From contig JBAXOB010000009.1 in assembly GCA_037133475.1 (NCBI GenBank), positions 43,336 through 107,335 of the forward strand: a stretch of DNA of 64,000 nucleotides, given 5' to 3'. This DNA is from CAIVAT01 sp037133475 (GTDB lineage: Bacteria; Bacteroidota; Bacteroidia; Bacteroidales; FEN-979). Positions 15,918-25,520 of the stretch are shown piece after piece. Positions within the stretch are counted from its first letter, which is position 1. The number at the start of each line of letters is the position of its first letter. The notes beneath the pieces were generated by a model, which searched no databases, was not told where the DNA came from, and saw only the letters and a list, made by a program, of their open reading frames with translations. Position numbers and translations under genes: made by a program.

Positions 15918-18382
15918 GTTGCTCACAATGTACTGTTAAAGGTTCGGCAGGCGCATCGGCTGACTACCCCTGTCCCTGCGATCGGTTTATTTTTCCCCTG
16001 CCGCTGAATATCGGGGCAGGGCTTGACAAACTGCCGCGGCAGACCGCAACTTTTCCCGAATTCAGGAGAGCCATGCTCCGGGATATTATGGGGGAAACCG
16101 TTGAGGTTATTGACAATACCAATACCCTGGTGGCCGTGAAGCCTCTCACCTCCTGGCGGGCACGGAAAAAGGATGATCCCGGCATCATGCTTCTTGAAAT
16201 GTGGGCCTATGTTTGCGATTGCCTCTCCTTCTATGATGAGGTTCTGGCCAATGAAGCCTATATCAGGACCTGCGCGTTAAAACCCGATCTCAGGCGCCTG
16301 GTAGCGCTTTTAGGTTACCTGCCTCGCCCGGCCGTGGGCTCAGTGGTCGACCTGGCTGCCATTGCCGAAGGGAGAATCCGTGTAAATCTGCCCCTGGGGA
16401 CTGCCTTCCGCTCCGGGGCTTTCGACGGAAATCCCCCGCAGGTTTTCGAACTCGATCAGGATCTTTTCATACATCCCTTCACAAACCGGGCCGGGATTAC
16501 CGCACCTCACCCTGGAAAGATCCGGCAGGACCATCCCGCATCACTGCTGGTAAACCTGAAGGGTGAGGTCAGCGAAGATGCCCTGTTGCTGCTTGTTGAC
16601 AAGGCAGACGACAGCCAGAACAGTTGCCTGCAGGTTCAGAAAGTTGAGAAATATACCGGCGCCGACAATAAGCAATACAACAGGATCTCTTTTACCTCTC
16701 CGACGAATCTGAGGCAAGATGAACCCCTGGAGCAGCTTCAGTTGATGAAACCGGCACTTACCACCGGGTTATGGACCAAAAGCGATGCCGGTAAAACCAT
16801 CAGCGGTACCACCATCATCCTGAACAGCCTGAACCACCAGATCAAGCCCGGTGATTTTATCATGCTTACCTGTAAAACGTTAAAAAGATGGTTCCGGGTA
16901 ACCGGGGTGAATGATGTGTCAAGACCCATCAATGCCTCGAACAGCGTGACTGTGAATAAAAATGTCTTCACCCTCTCCGGGTTTGAAAACCCCGTCACCG
17001 CCCTTACCTTGCACGAAGAGGTCTACGACTGGAGACTAATCCTGCCCTCGTGGGTGACGGACTGGTCAAATGCCGACCCCGCCGGGATAACGGTTCATTA
17101 TAACCTGCAAACCATTGCGACAATCACGGATGAGCCCAACCCCACCTTGTCTGCATCTGATCCGTTAAATTTCAGTACGAGGCTGGAAATGCCCATTGAA
17201 AAATATAATCCTTCCCGGTTTCTGCTGCAGGATAAAAACATGCAGGGAATCAGCATTGGAGGCGGCATTGACTATGATCGCCAGAAGCTTGTTCCGGATA
17301 ATACAGATCCCTGGAAACGACCCGCCACTTTACCCGTGGATGTTTACGGAAATGTAATCACGGCTTCGCGGGGTGAAACCGTGAAAAATGAAAAACTGGG
17401 AAGCGGGGATGCCTCGGTTCCCTCGCAGACCTTCAAGCTTAAAAAGAAACCCCTGACATACTATCTTTCTCCAACTGCCGGTAATGACCAGGGAGTAAAA
17501 AGCTCCCTCACCATTTATGCGGACGGAATCAAATGGAGCGAGGTAAACACCTTTTACGGCATGAAAGAATATGACAGGGTTTATATTGTCAGGCAGAATG
17601 ACCAGGGTGAATCACTGGTGACCTTTGGCGACGGGATCAGGGGACAACGGCTTCCGACAGGGATCGACAATGTGGTGTGCAACTATCGCTTTGGCGCCGA
17701 AGCTGCCGTTCCTCCTGCAGGTTCGGTGAACCAGGTATCGAAACCTGTGAAAGGGCTGCAAAGCGTAAAGAACATATTACCCGCCTATGGGGGGTCGGAT
17801 GCCGAGGAGGCAGGAACCATGCGCACCTTTGCCCCGAAGTCGGCACTGATCCTTGACCGCATCGTATCGATCAACGACATGGAGGCGGTGGCGGCGGCTT
17901 TTCCCGGCGTCAGGGCAGTTCAGACCGAATGGAGATGGGATATCCTGAAACAGAGGGCAACTGCCCACATCTATTACATCGGGAGTGATTCGTTAAAAAC
18001 TCCCCTGTCGCAAAGAATAAGGAACCTCTCCGATCCGTCGACACCCATCACCGTTGACACGGCAAAGGCGGTTCCGCTTTCCATGGCCTTGAATGTAGGT
18101 ATTGACCCGCTCTTCCTCGAGCAGGAGGTGATCAGGGAATTGTTCCAATCGCTGCTGGACCCGGCAGGCGGTTTGCTGGCGCCCGAAAATATCGGGATCG
18201 GAAAACCTTTGTACAGGAGCAGGATCTTCGAATCGGCGCTGAGAGTCAGCGGTACCACGGCGATGCATGAGATCGTGGTCAATACAGGATCTTTCAAAGG
18301 GTTTGCCATGACCCCCGGAGCAGGCAACTATTTTGATATTGAGATGGGAGGCCTCGTAATTAACGGGAAACAAAACGGATAG
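15914..18382 (+). CDS. second baseplate wedge protein, baseplate-J-related (gp7/Afp12-like)
   Basis: An 822-aa paralogue-like wedge protein. The N-terminus is Cys-containing (CSQCTVKG, YPCPCDRF) and is followed by LLEMWAYVCDCLSFYDEVLANEAYIRTC, the same D/E-x-L-S-x-Y-x-D/E helix seen in the preceding wedge protein. Central beta-rich insertions follow. The C-terminal part has VTFGDGIRGQRLPTG (about 570-585) and AYGGSDAEEAGTMR (about 625), both typical of baseplate-J proteins. It starts inside the stop of the previous gene (ATGA) and precedes the gpI-like gene by 6 nt. Together the pair likely form the asymmetric wedge. Confidence 0.88.
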   Translation: MSCSQCTVKGSAGASADYPCPCDRFIFPLPLNIGAGLDKLPRQTATFPEFRRAMLRDIMGETVEVIDNTNTLVAVKPLTSWRARKKDDPGIMLLEMWAYVCDCLSFYDEVLANEAYIRTCALKPDLRRLVALLGYLPRPAVGSVVDLAAIAEGRIRVNLPLGTAFRSGAFDGNPPQVFELDQDLFIHPFTNRAGITAPHPGKIRQDHPASLLVNLKGEVSEDALLLLVDKADDSQNSCLQVQKVEKYTGADNKQYNRISFTSPTNLRQDEPLEQLQLMKPALTTGLWTKSDAGKTISGTTIILNSLNHQIKPGDFIMLTCKTLKRWFRVTGVNDVSRPINASNSVTVNKNVFTLSGFENPVTALTLHEEVYDWRLILPSWVTDWSNADPAGITVHYNLQTIATITDEPNPTLSASDPLNFSTRLEMPIEKYNPSRFLLQDKNMQGISIGGGIDYDRQKLVPDNTDPWKRPATLPVDVYGNVITASRGETVKNEKLGSGDASVPSQTFKLKKKPLTYYLSPTAGNDQGVKSSLTIYADGIKWSEVNTFYGMKEYDRVYIVRQNDQGESLVTFGDGIRGQRLPTGIDNVVCNYRFGAEAAVPPAGSVNQVSKPVKGLQSVKNILPAYGGSDAEEAGTMRTFAPKSALILDRIVSINDMEAVAAAFPGVRAVQTEWRWDILKQRATAHIYYIGSDSLKTPLSQRIRNLSDPSTPITVDTAKAVPLSMALNVGIDPLFLEQEVIRELFQSLLDPAGGLLAPENIGIGKPLYRSRIFESALRVSGTTAMHEIVVNTGSFKGFAMTPGAGNYFDIEMGGLVINGKQNG

Positions 18383-18388
18383 CCGGAT

Positions 18389-20626
18389 ATGAGCATAGAC
18401 CAGTTTGAACAATATTATACCGAGAAACTGTGGGAAGCCATTCCCTCCATTTACCGCCATGAAGACGGAATGGCCGATAAACCTGGCGTATTGCGGGCCA
18501 TCGTTTCGGTAATGGCAAAACAGGCTGCCATTCTCAGGCGCAGCCAGGACAGGTTATGGGATGACCAGTTTATTGAACTGTGCGATGAATGGGCGGTTCC
18601 CTATATCGGCGACCTCGTGGCAACGCGCCTGTTGTCGGCCTTAAACCCTCGCGGCCGGAGGGTGGATGTGGCCAAAACCATCTATTACCGCCGGAGAAAG
18701 GGAACTCCGCGCATTCTCGAAGAACTGATCAATGATATCAGCGGGTGGGAAGGTAAAATGACGGAACAGTTTACAAAACTGGCCCGTTCGCGTCACGGGC
18801 TCGACCCGTTTCCCGCTCCGCTGGCCGGAAGATACACCGGAACCATGCCGGGCGGCTGGGCCGACCTGCGTAACCAGAAGCAGTCCGAACTGGCAAACGG
18901 CCCGTTTGAGGAGTTCTTTCACACACCCGATGTTCGCAGGTATTCAGGAATCGATGGCCGTTACGCCATTCCCAAGCTTGCATTTTACCTCTACCGGTTA
19001 ACCTCCTTTGAGGCTGTCAACATCACCCCATTTTCGATGGGGGATGGCAAACGGTTCGGCTTTGATCCCTCCGGCAGGGAGATACCGCTGTTCAGCCAAT
19101 CAGGCACTTCCCGCGACTGGAACCAGTGGCACTCTCCCTCCATGGCCGAACTGCCCGCTCCCATCCCCTGCAGGCTTCTTGGAAATGCAGAATACCTCAT
19201 TACCGGGGATGTCATCCAGCAATTGAAACCGGTAGGATTAACGAATCCGACAGCCTGGCAGGAACTCGGGAAAATCGCAGGACTCAGGTTCAAAAATGAG
19301 GCCAGCCTCCTTGCCTTTATTTCAACCTTCTCCACCAAGGGCGACATCCTGCTGGTTTTGCCCTCCCTGCTGGCCTTTTCCCTTGTGGCTGATTGCGGGA
19401 AAAGCATCCTGCTGCCCGACGAACACACCGTCGTGAGCGCGCCCCTGGATTTGAATTCAATTGCAGTCTGTTTCAGATCGCCTGACCGGATTATCACCAC
19501 CCGGGATATTGCAGCGGCATCCCTCGTGTCGTGGTCAGGCGCATCCGACAGGGAACTCTCCATTGATGCTGAAAAGGGTTTGTTTATGTTCCAAAATGAC
19601 CAATCGGGGAAGGGCGAACTTATCGTGTCGTATCACTATGGTTTTTCAGCCCCTCTCGGTGCCGGAACTTACGAGCGGCCATGTATCAGTGATTCATTAC
19701 CCGCTGTTAATATCAGCAATGGAGGAGCCTTGATTGCCGCGCAATTGCCGGTCGGCGGCGCAGCCCAAATTGATGACAGCAGGAGTTATGGTCCGGTTGA
19801 TCCGGTCACCGGGATCAAAAGCATGGTTTTGCAGTCGGAAAGCAGCCAGCGGCCCTATATCCGGATTGAGGAGGATTGGACACTCAGTTCGGGATCAGAG
19901 ATAAATTCATCCCTTACGCTGGATGGCCTGTGGATTGGCGCGAAAGGCGGTTCCAACCTGAAGATCATCCTTGAGGGAGATTTCGACTGCGTGGTGATCA
20001 GGAATTGCACCCTCGACCCCGGCGGAAGCAGCAACATTGCAAAAGAGGTGCTTTTCCCGGTCTCACTGTCAATCAGGGGAAGGGTTGGAAAGCTGTGTAT
20101 CGGTTCCTCCATCCTGGGGCCGGTTTATCGGGAGGGCTCCGGGATTGTTGAAGAGATGTCGGTCTCCGATTCGATCATCCAGTCGGTTGATCCGCTTGTA
20201 AAAGCCCTGAACATCGATACCGGGAAATCCGTCATTACAAGGACAACGGTTTTTGGAGAGTCCCGGCTGCACCGGCTGGAAGCATCGGAGGCGCTGTTTA
20301 CCGGGACTGTCATGGTAACCGATTCCCAGCAGGGCTGTTTCAGGTTCAGCGCCGCTCCTGAAACCAGCAGGTTGCCGCATCCCTATGAAAGTTTCCTCTT
20401 TGCCCGTGATTCCAACCATTGGTTCACCTCGCGGAGGTTCGGCGATCCGGGGTACGGCCAGTTAAGCGATACAGCTCCAGAAAAGCTGAAGCGGGGAGCA
20501 GAGAACGGATCTGAAACCGGCGCCTTCAGCAGCATGCTGAATCCTGTCAAATCAGATGGCCTGCAAAGCAAGGTCAGCGAATATATGCCATTTGGGCTGA
20601 TTCCGATATTTATCCACCAAACATAA
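18389..20626 (+). CDS. phage tail protein I-like protein with long beta-rich C-terminal extension
   Basis: A 745-aa protein. Residues 5-175 match tail protein I (P2 gpI / TIGR02242-type): LWEAIPSIYRHED, FIELCDEWAVPYIGDLV and YYRRRKGTPRILEELINDIS. In phages this subunit attaches fibres to the baseplate wedge. Residues 400-745 are beta-rich with repeated short strands (LSLDGLWIG..., VVIRNCTLDPGG, TVFGESRLHRLEASEALFTG), resembling a beta-solenoid, so the protein may carry a receptor-facing or fibre-docking part itself. It lies 9 nt before the DUF6519 fibre candidate. Confidence 0.82.
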   Translation: MSIDQFEQYYTEKLWEAIPSIYRHEDGMADKPGVLRAIVSVMAKQAAILRRSQDRLWDDQFIELCDEWAVPYIGDLVATRLLSALNPRGRRVDVAKTIYYRRRKGTPRILEELINDISGWEGKMTEQFTKLARSRHGLDPFPAPLAGRYTGTMPGGWADLRNQKQSELANGPFEEFFHTPDVRRYSGIDGRYAIPKLAFYLYRLTSFEAVNITPFSMGDGKRFGFDPSGREIPLFSQSGTSRDWNQWHSPSMAELPAPIPCRLLGNAEYLITGDVIQQLKPVGLTNPTAWQELGKIAGLRFKNEASLLAFISTFSTKGDILLVLPSLLAFSLVADCGKSILLPDEHTVVSAPLDLNSIAVCFRSPDRIITTRDIAAASLVSWSGASDRELSIDAEKGLFMFQNDQSGKGELIVSYHYGFSAPLGAGTYERPCISDSLPAVNISNGGALIAAQLPVGGAAQIDDSRSYGPVDPVTGIKSMVLQSESSQRPYIRIEEDWTLSSGSEINSSLTLDGLWIGAKGGSNLKIILEGDFDCVVIRNCTLDPGGSSNIAKEVLFPVSLSIRGRVGKLCIGSSILGPVYREGSGIVEEMSVSDSIIQSVDPLVKALNIDTGKSVITRTTVFGESRLHRLEASEALFTGTVMVTDSQQGCFRFSAAPETSRLPHPYESFLFARDSNHWFTSRRFGDPGYGQLSDTAPEKLKRGAENGSETGAFSSMLNPVKSDGLQSKVSEYMPFGLIPIFIHQT

Positions 20627-20635
20627 AGAAAAGAG

Positions 20636-23600
20636 ATGGGAACGTTTGACATTTCCAGAATAAATTTCAATCCGGAGAAACACTATGCCAGTGTCCGCAT
20701 GCAGCAGGGAAGGGTCCTGACAGACGACGACTGGAATGAAAATGAGCGAATATCAATGGAAGATGAACGAAGGACTGTCAACGACATCATCGGTTCTTTT
20801 GGCACCTCCGGCGATGGGTTCAGGATTGACACCGTGGCTGAAGACACCAATGGGTTCATTGATTTCACGATCGGGGAGGGAGCGCTTTACCTTGGGGGGC
20901 TGAGGCTGGAGATGGATAAACAGGAGAGCTACCGGGCACAGCAGGACTGGCTTCAACAGCCGGCTGACCTGGATCGGGCTCCTGCGTTAGCAGGGTTGCC
21001 GAGGTATGACCTGGTTTATCTCGAGGCCTGGCAACAGGCTGTCAGCGCGGTGGAAGACAGCTCCCTGTTTGAAGTTGCGCTTGGGGGGCCGGACACGACG
21101 ACCCGTCTTCGAAACATGAGAAGAGTACACCTGGCACCGGATATTGGTTTCAGCAGCTGCACCGATGCCTGGCAGCAGCTGAAAAAGAACTGGGAAAACC
21201 TGCAACTGGGAAAAATCAACGGGGAAAATGAACTAGGTCCGGATACTACGCTTACGGTTTCCTTCGAAGGAACCGGCGTACCCGGCGACCCCTGCAATCC
21301 CGCCGCTGCCGGGGGTTACCTGGGCGCTGAAAACCAGGCTATCAGGGTGCAGATCGTGGATGACAGCACTAGCAAAAAAATCACCTGGGGATTTGACAAT
21401 GCCTCCCCTCTATACAGGGTTACCCTGGGCGCCGATGGAAAAACCATCACCATGCTTACAGAGCCCAAGGACCAGTATCACTGGCCGTTATCCGGCCAGG
21501 TTGTGGAATTACTGCCCTGGTCGGCGGTGTTGCCAAATGGCGAGAAAATCGCGGAGATTTCAGGGTACCTGTCCAAAGTAGATGCCTCCTACGATCCTGA
21601 TAAACATCAATTTACGATTCAAGACCACATCAGGCCCTTAAATCAGGAATATTATTTCCTGCGGGTGTGGAACCGGGGAACCGACCTTGCCTCTCCGGCC
21701 GCAATTGAACTTGTTGCCGGTTCTGTTACACTCGGGAATACCGGATTGGTGATTTCGTTTACCGGAAAGAATTGGGTAGCGGGCGATTACTGGGTGATCG
21801 CGGCAAGACCGGAATCACCAAAACAGGTCGTACCATGGGAATTGGAAAAAGGAATTTTCCACCACGGAATACGCCGGTTTTTCGCACCATTGGCAGTCAT
21901 CAAATGGACCAACGCGGGCAATGCCCCTAAAGGAGAGGTGGTGCATGATTGCCGGAAAAAATTTCATCCGCTTACCGATCTTGATGGTTGCTGCACCTAT
22001 ACGGTTGGCAACGGAATTACGAGCAAAGGGGATTTCAACTCGATCCAGGAGGCTGTCGACAGCCTGCCGGAAAAAGGAGGCAGGATCTGTGTATTGCCCG
22101 GCGAGCATAAGGCAAATGTGACATTGCTGAAGAAAAAACAGGTCCGTATTACGGGTTGCGGTGAACAGACCATCGTTCGGCCCGGACCCGACAACCAGAA
22201 AGATCCTGTTTTTTCAATCCGGAATTCCCAAAAAATTCAAATTGACCAGCTTACCATCTATACCTGCAAGGGAACCGGCATTGAGGTTTATGATGATCCC
22301 GGATCCGACACGTTTTCCGAACAAATAACCATCCGGGATAACCGGATCCTGGCATCGGTTCATGCAGTGTATGTTCAGATGCAGGAGAGCCGGAAAGGTG
22401 AAAATGACATTAAGATCATTGGCAACATGATCGGGATGGTTGACCAGGAGGGCGGAGAGGCTGCCGTGTTCTGCCTTGCCGACCAGGTCCTGATCGAATA
22501 CAACCGGATCGTGGTGATCCAGGGAAATGACGGCAAGGATCCTGATTATCCGACCCATCCCGATGATCCAGGCAACAAAGATCCATTTAACCCCTGTTTT
22601 GATTTCCAGGTCACCTACGAAATCGGTTATCCTGTTGAAATCCTGATTTTCTGGCTGCTGCGTTACCTTTACCTGTACATTCCAACAGGCAGGTCCCAGA
22701 AACACTATTTAGCCCTTGGAGGTATCCAGATCGGCAACTTCTCGGAAAGGGTCCGCATCCTGAACAACCTGATCATCGGGGGCAGGGGAAATGGCATCAC
22801 CCTGGGACATCTTCCGGGCGATATTCATTTTGACCGGAAGGAATCCGGCTATGCGTTTATTTACGAAACTGCAATCGAAGACAACGACATCATGCAAATG
22901 GGGCTGAATGGAATTGCCACGGCAATGGACCGGATGAAAAATGAATCATCCGTATATCTCCATGACCTGACGATCAGCAGGAATAAAATAAGGTATTGCG
23001 CACACCAGTTATTTAAAACCATTGATGTCAACCCGGATCAAATAGCCTTTGGCGGGATCATTCTCTACGATTGTGAAGAGGGGATTATCCGGGAGAACAG
23101 GATTGAACAAAACGGGCGGCAACAGCCTGAACCCGTCTGCGGCATCTTTGTATTTTACGGTGAAAAACTCGATATTTCGGACAACCACATTGTAAACAAT
23201 GGTCCATTCCCCGATCTGTCATCCCTTGCCGGGGGAAACCGGGGTGGCATCGTGGTGAAGATGAGTTTTAAAACGGTCGGATTTTACGGCAGAAAGGCCC
23301 TGGAAAATTCCGGGCCCGGCACGCCGAATACCACCGGAACCTCCCCTGCTGTTGTTGCTTTTGACACACTCCCGGCAGTGACGGTTCACGACAACATCGT
23401 CGTGCAGCCGGTTGGGTTCGCACTCCTGCTGGGTGCTTTCGGACCTGTTTCGGTGCTGGGAAACCAGTTTACCTCGCTGGGCACCGACCCCACGAATCGC
23501 TTATCATGGTTCGCCTCCACCGTTTGTATCATTAACCTGGGGATATCAAAGGATCTGTTCGCGATGACCTATACGCAAATGAATTTTACGGATTACAGGT

Positions 23601-24088
23601 TGACCAGGATGCTGAATGATCCAGCTGCCCAACAATTTATTTTGGCCTACCAGTACCTGCCCGGCGGCAAAGTAATGTTCTCCGGCAACCAAACCACCCT
23701 GGATATGCGTTATCCCTCGCTCAATGTCTGCTTAAGTTCCCAGATGATTGCTTCCCGGGATGACATTGCATTCAACAATAACCAGTCGGAATGCACCTCC
23801 CTGGTGGTGGTGACCGATGGCGTGGGATTTACCGATACCGTAATCATCAATACTGCCCTTTTTGCACCCTCGGTCAGGAGCAATGACAACAGGTTCACCG
23901 ATGGCCTTTCGCGGACATTTTTCTCCCTTTTATCCTTCGGATTTATGGCTACGGCCACCGGGAACCAGGCGACAAACTGCATTGTCGTCCAGGGGAACGT
24001 GAATGCGACTGTCGACACCCAAAACACGGTACTGAACGATTCCCGGTGCAGAAGCTTAAAAAAAACAATGCCTCTTTTCAAAAAATAG
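20636..24088 (+). CDS. DUF6519 plus right-handed beta-helix protein, candidate tail fibre
   Basis: An 1150-aa protein. The N-terminus (FDISRINFNPEKHY...RMQQGRVLTDDDWNEN) is the DUF6519 domain found in eCIS/phage-like clusters; it spans roughly residues 1-440. From about residue 455 (FNSIQEAVDSLPEKGGRICV) it becomes a pectate-lyase-like parallel beta-helix with many N-x-I / D-N-x-I turns (for example ISRNKIRYC, IIRENRIEQNG, ISDNHIVNNG) to about residue 960. Such proteins are fibres or spikes that recognise target-cell glycans, and no enzymatic signature is needed for that. It is the last large gene of the particle cluster. A collar decoration role is an alternative. Confidence 0.8.
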   Translation: MGTFDISRINFNPEKHYASVRMQQGRVLTDDDWNENERISMEDERRTVNDIIGSFGTSGDGFRIDTVAEDTNGFIDFTIGEGALYLGGLRLEMDKQESYRAQQDWLQQPADLDRAPALAGLPRYDLVYLEAWQQAVSAVEDSSLFEVALGGPDTTTRLRNMRRVHLAPDIGFSSCTDAWQQLKKNWENLQLGKINGENELGPDTTLTVSFEGTGVPGDPCNPAAAGGYLGAENQAIRVQIVDDSTSKKITWGFDNASPLYRVTLGADGKTITMLTEPKDQYHWPLSGQVVELLPWSAVLPNGEKIAEISGYLSKVDASYDPDKHQFTIQDHIRPLNQEYYFLRVWNRGTDLASPAAIELVAGSVTLGNTGLVISFTGKNWVAGDYWVIAARPESPKQVVPWELEKGIFHHGIRRFFAPLAVIKWTNAGNAPKGEVVHDCRKKFHPLTDLDGCCTYTVGNGITSKGDFNSIQEAVDSLPEKGGRICVLPGEHKANVTLLKKKQVRITGCGEQTIVRPGPDNQKDPVFSIRNSQKIQIDQLTIYTCKGTGIEVYDDPGSDTFSEQITIRDNRILASVHAVYVQMQESRKGENDIKIIGNMIGMVDQEGGEAAVFCLADQVLIEYNRIVVIQGNDGKDPDYPTHPDDPGNKDPFNPCFDFQVTYEIGYPVEILIFWLLRYLYLYIPTGRSQKHYLALGGIQIGNFSERVRILNNLIIGGRGNGITLGHLPGDIHFDRKESGYAFIYETAIEDNDIMQMGLNGIATAMDRMKNESSVYLHDLTISRNKIRYCAHQLFKTIDVNPDQIAFGGIILYDCEEGIIRENRIEQNGRQQPEPVCGIFVFYGEKLDISDNHIVNNGPFPDLSSLAGGNRGGIVVKMSFKTVGFYGRKALENSGPGTPNTTGTSPAVVAFDTLPAVTVHDNIVVQPVGFALLLGAFGPVSVLGNQFTSLGTDPTNRLSWFASTVCIINLGISKDLFAMTYTQMNFTDYRLTRMLNDPAAQQFILAYQYLPGGKVMFSGNQTTLDMRYPSLNVCLSSQMIASRDDIAFNNNQSECTSLVVVTDGVGFTDTVIINTALFAPSVRSNDNRFTDGLSRTFFSLLSFGFMATATGNQATNCIVVQGNVNATVDTQNTVLNDSRCRSLKKTMPLFKK

Positions 24089-24132
24089 GGTGAAAAAAAA
24101 TATAGTAAAACCGTTGATTATACAGATTATTT

Positions 24133-24801
24133 ATGCAAACCACCAACTCAACTCCTCTGCCCGACACAACGGCTGCATCCATCATCAATGAATCGGTTAC
24201 CAAACTTGATGAACAGCGCCTGGCAGGGCTTCAGGATTTCCAGCAACAGCAGTCGTTCAGAAATTCGATCCTGCAGCAGGAGAAATCGCGTCTGGAAGAA
24301 AAGTACGGAAGCGACCATCCCCTGGTCCTGAAAATAATCCCGCGGATCGCTATGCAGGAGCAGGTAAATGCAGGATTAAACCGGGAAATTTCAAAGGCCT
24401 CCGTGAAAACAGTGCCCTTCGTCACCACCTCATGGCGTATCCAGGGAAAGGTTTATGATTCAGGGAATAAACCTGTTCAGGGATATACCGTATTTTTAGG
24501 CGATAATACCGGGATCTGGAATTCGTTTACGGCGACCTCCTGTACCGATGAAACAGGGTACTATTCGCTGACGGTTGATCTCAATATGATGAAAAGGTTG
24601 AAAAAAACTGTTTTATTTATATGTGTATCCGACAAGAACAAAAAGCTTGTCTACCTTGGACAGGACGCTTATCAACCTGTCGGCGGCGCCATAGCGTACA
24701 AAGACATTTTGCTGGGGGATGGGTTGTGTGCAGCCCCTCCCGTATCAGAAAGAAAGATCGTTTTGTTTGGAATCACCATCCTGAAATGGAAAATAAACTG
24801 A
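24133..24801 (+). CDS. eCIS-linked protein with helical N-terminus and carboxypeptidase-regulatory-like domain
   Basis: A 222-aa protein. Residues 20-95 are charged and helical (LQDFQQQQSFRNSILQQEKS, coiled-coil-like). Residues 100-165 (WRIQGKVYDSGNKPVQGYTV, DETGYYSLTVDL) are a CarboxypepD_reg/PEGA-type beta-sandwich. No signal peptide is visible, so it is probably cytoplasmic or carried on the particle. It follows the fibre candidate by 44 nt and is the last gene of the collinear + strand run. It could be a fibre-associated or particle-anchoring protein; that is inference from position. Confidence 0.65.
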   Translation: MQTTNSTPLPDTTAASIINESVTKLDEQRLAGLQDFQQQQSFRNSILQQEKSRLEEKYGSDHPLVLKIIPRIAMQEQVNAGLNREISKASVKTVPFVTTSWRIQGKVYDSGNKPVQGYTVFLGDNTGIWNSFTATSCTDETGYYSLTVDLNMMKRLKKTVLFICVSDKNKKLVYLGQDAYQPVGGAIAYKDILLGDGLCAAPPVSERKIVLFGITILKWKIN

Positions 24802-25520
24802 ACCGGGAGGAGCAGAATAAAACTCCGGTCTGATAACCCCCGGTTCCCCTTTGCCTTTCAAATGAGTACCCGGCGATAAATAATCCCGGGACCATTACCT
24901 TTCCTATCAGTACCCGATGGTGAACCGCTCCCGGTGATGCTTCGGACAGGAATGCAGCATAACATTGCAGTGTGTCTTCATACATCCCGGGGGTTGTCCA
25001 GCCCGGGTTTTAGGCACTGATCAACTCATCACTCCCCCCGCATAATTCAGCCACCTCCCCGGCTGAAGAGACATCGCCTTTTATTACCGAAAGGCGGTCG
25101 GACTTTCCCCTGTTTTTTCCGGGTTACGCACGATGGCAGTCACGCAATGACCGCGATCGGGCAATTCATGTATGAGAACATGGAGGATATCTTCCGTGAC
25201 AGGCAACGGAACAGGATAAGCAGGGTTGTTGCAGCTCATTCGCTGGTTCTGCTCCGGAACCGCCTCCTCCTGGTGAAACTTAATTTAAATTACTTCTTAA
25301 TAAGGGTAACTCCCCGTTTTCGTGTATTGTTATTGAGAAGCATATTTTACCTGCCTTAATTCTCCCGGAAAGGGAGGTTTGATGCAAAACTGATGCTGCA
25401 ACTGCCGCAATCTGCAGGATTACATTGAGCCAGACAGACTGAATAGCGCTTCCAACAAGGTTCTCAAGCTTCCATACCCTTTATGGACATAAAATTTCAA
25501 AAGGTAATTAATACTTTATA
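24802..25520 (+). other. intergenic region after the eCIS cluster, no gene recognised
   Basis: About 720 bp. Short frames (for example 25147-25359) have no recognisable features and I do not call them. Two imperfect 19-bp direct repeats (CCTTTCaaATgAGTACCCG-type, 24854-24872 and 24898-24916, 16 of 19 positions the same) sit 44 bp apart. A weak 5-bp hairpin lies at 25362-25376. No convincing terminator or promoter motif was found. Confidence 0.5.

Noticed and set aside
13452..18382. The two baseplate-J proteins as a recent tandem duplication
   Set aside because: They share only short family motifs and differ in most positions, as expected for the two wedge subunits present in most eCIS loci.
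24802..25520. Several short frames (for example 25147-25359) and weak hairpins after the eCIS cluster
   Set aside because: No conserved residues, start context or recognisable product; the hairpin stem is only 5 bp. The direct repeats are too short to be called a functional element.
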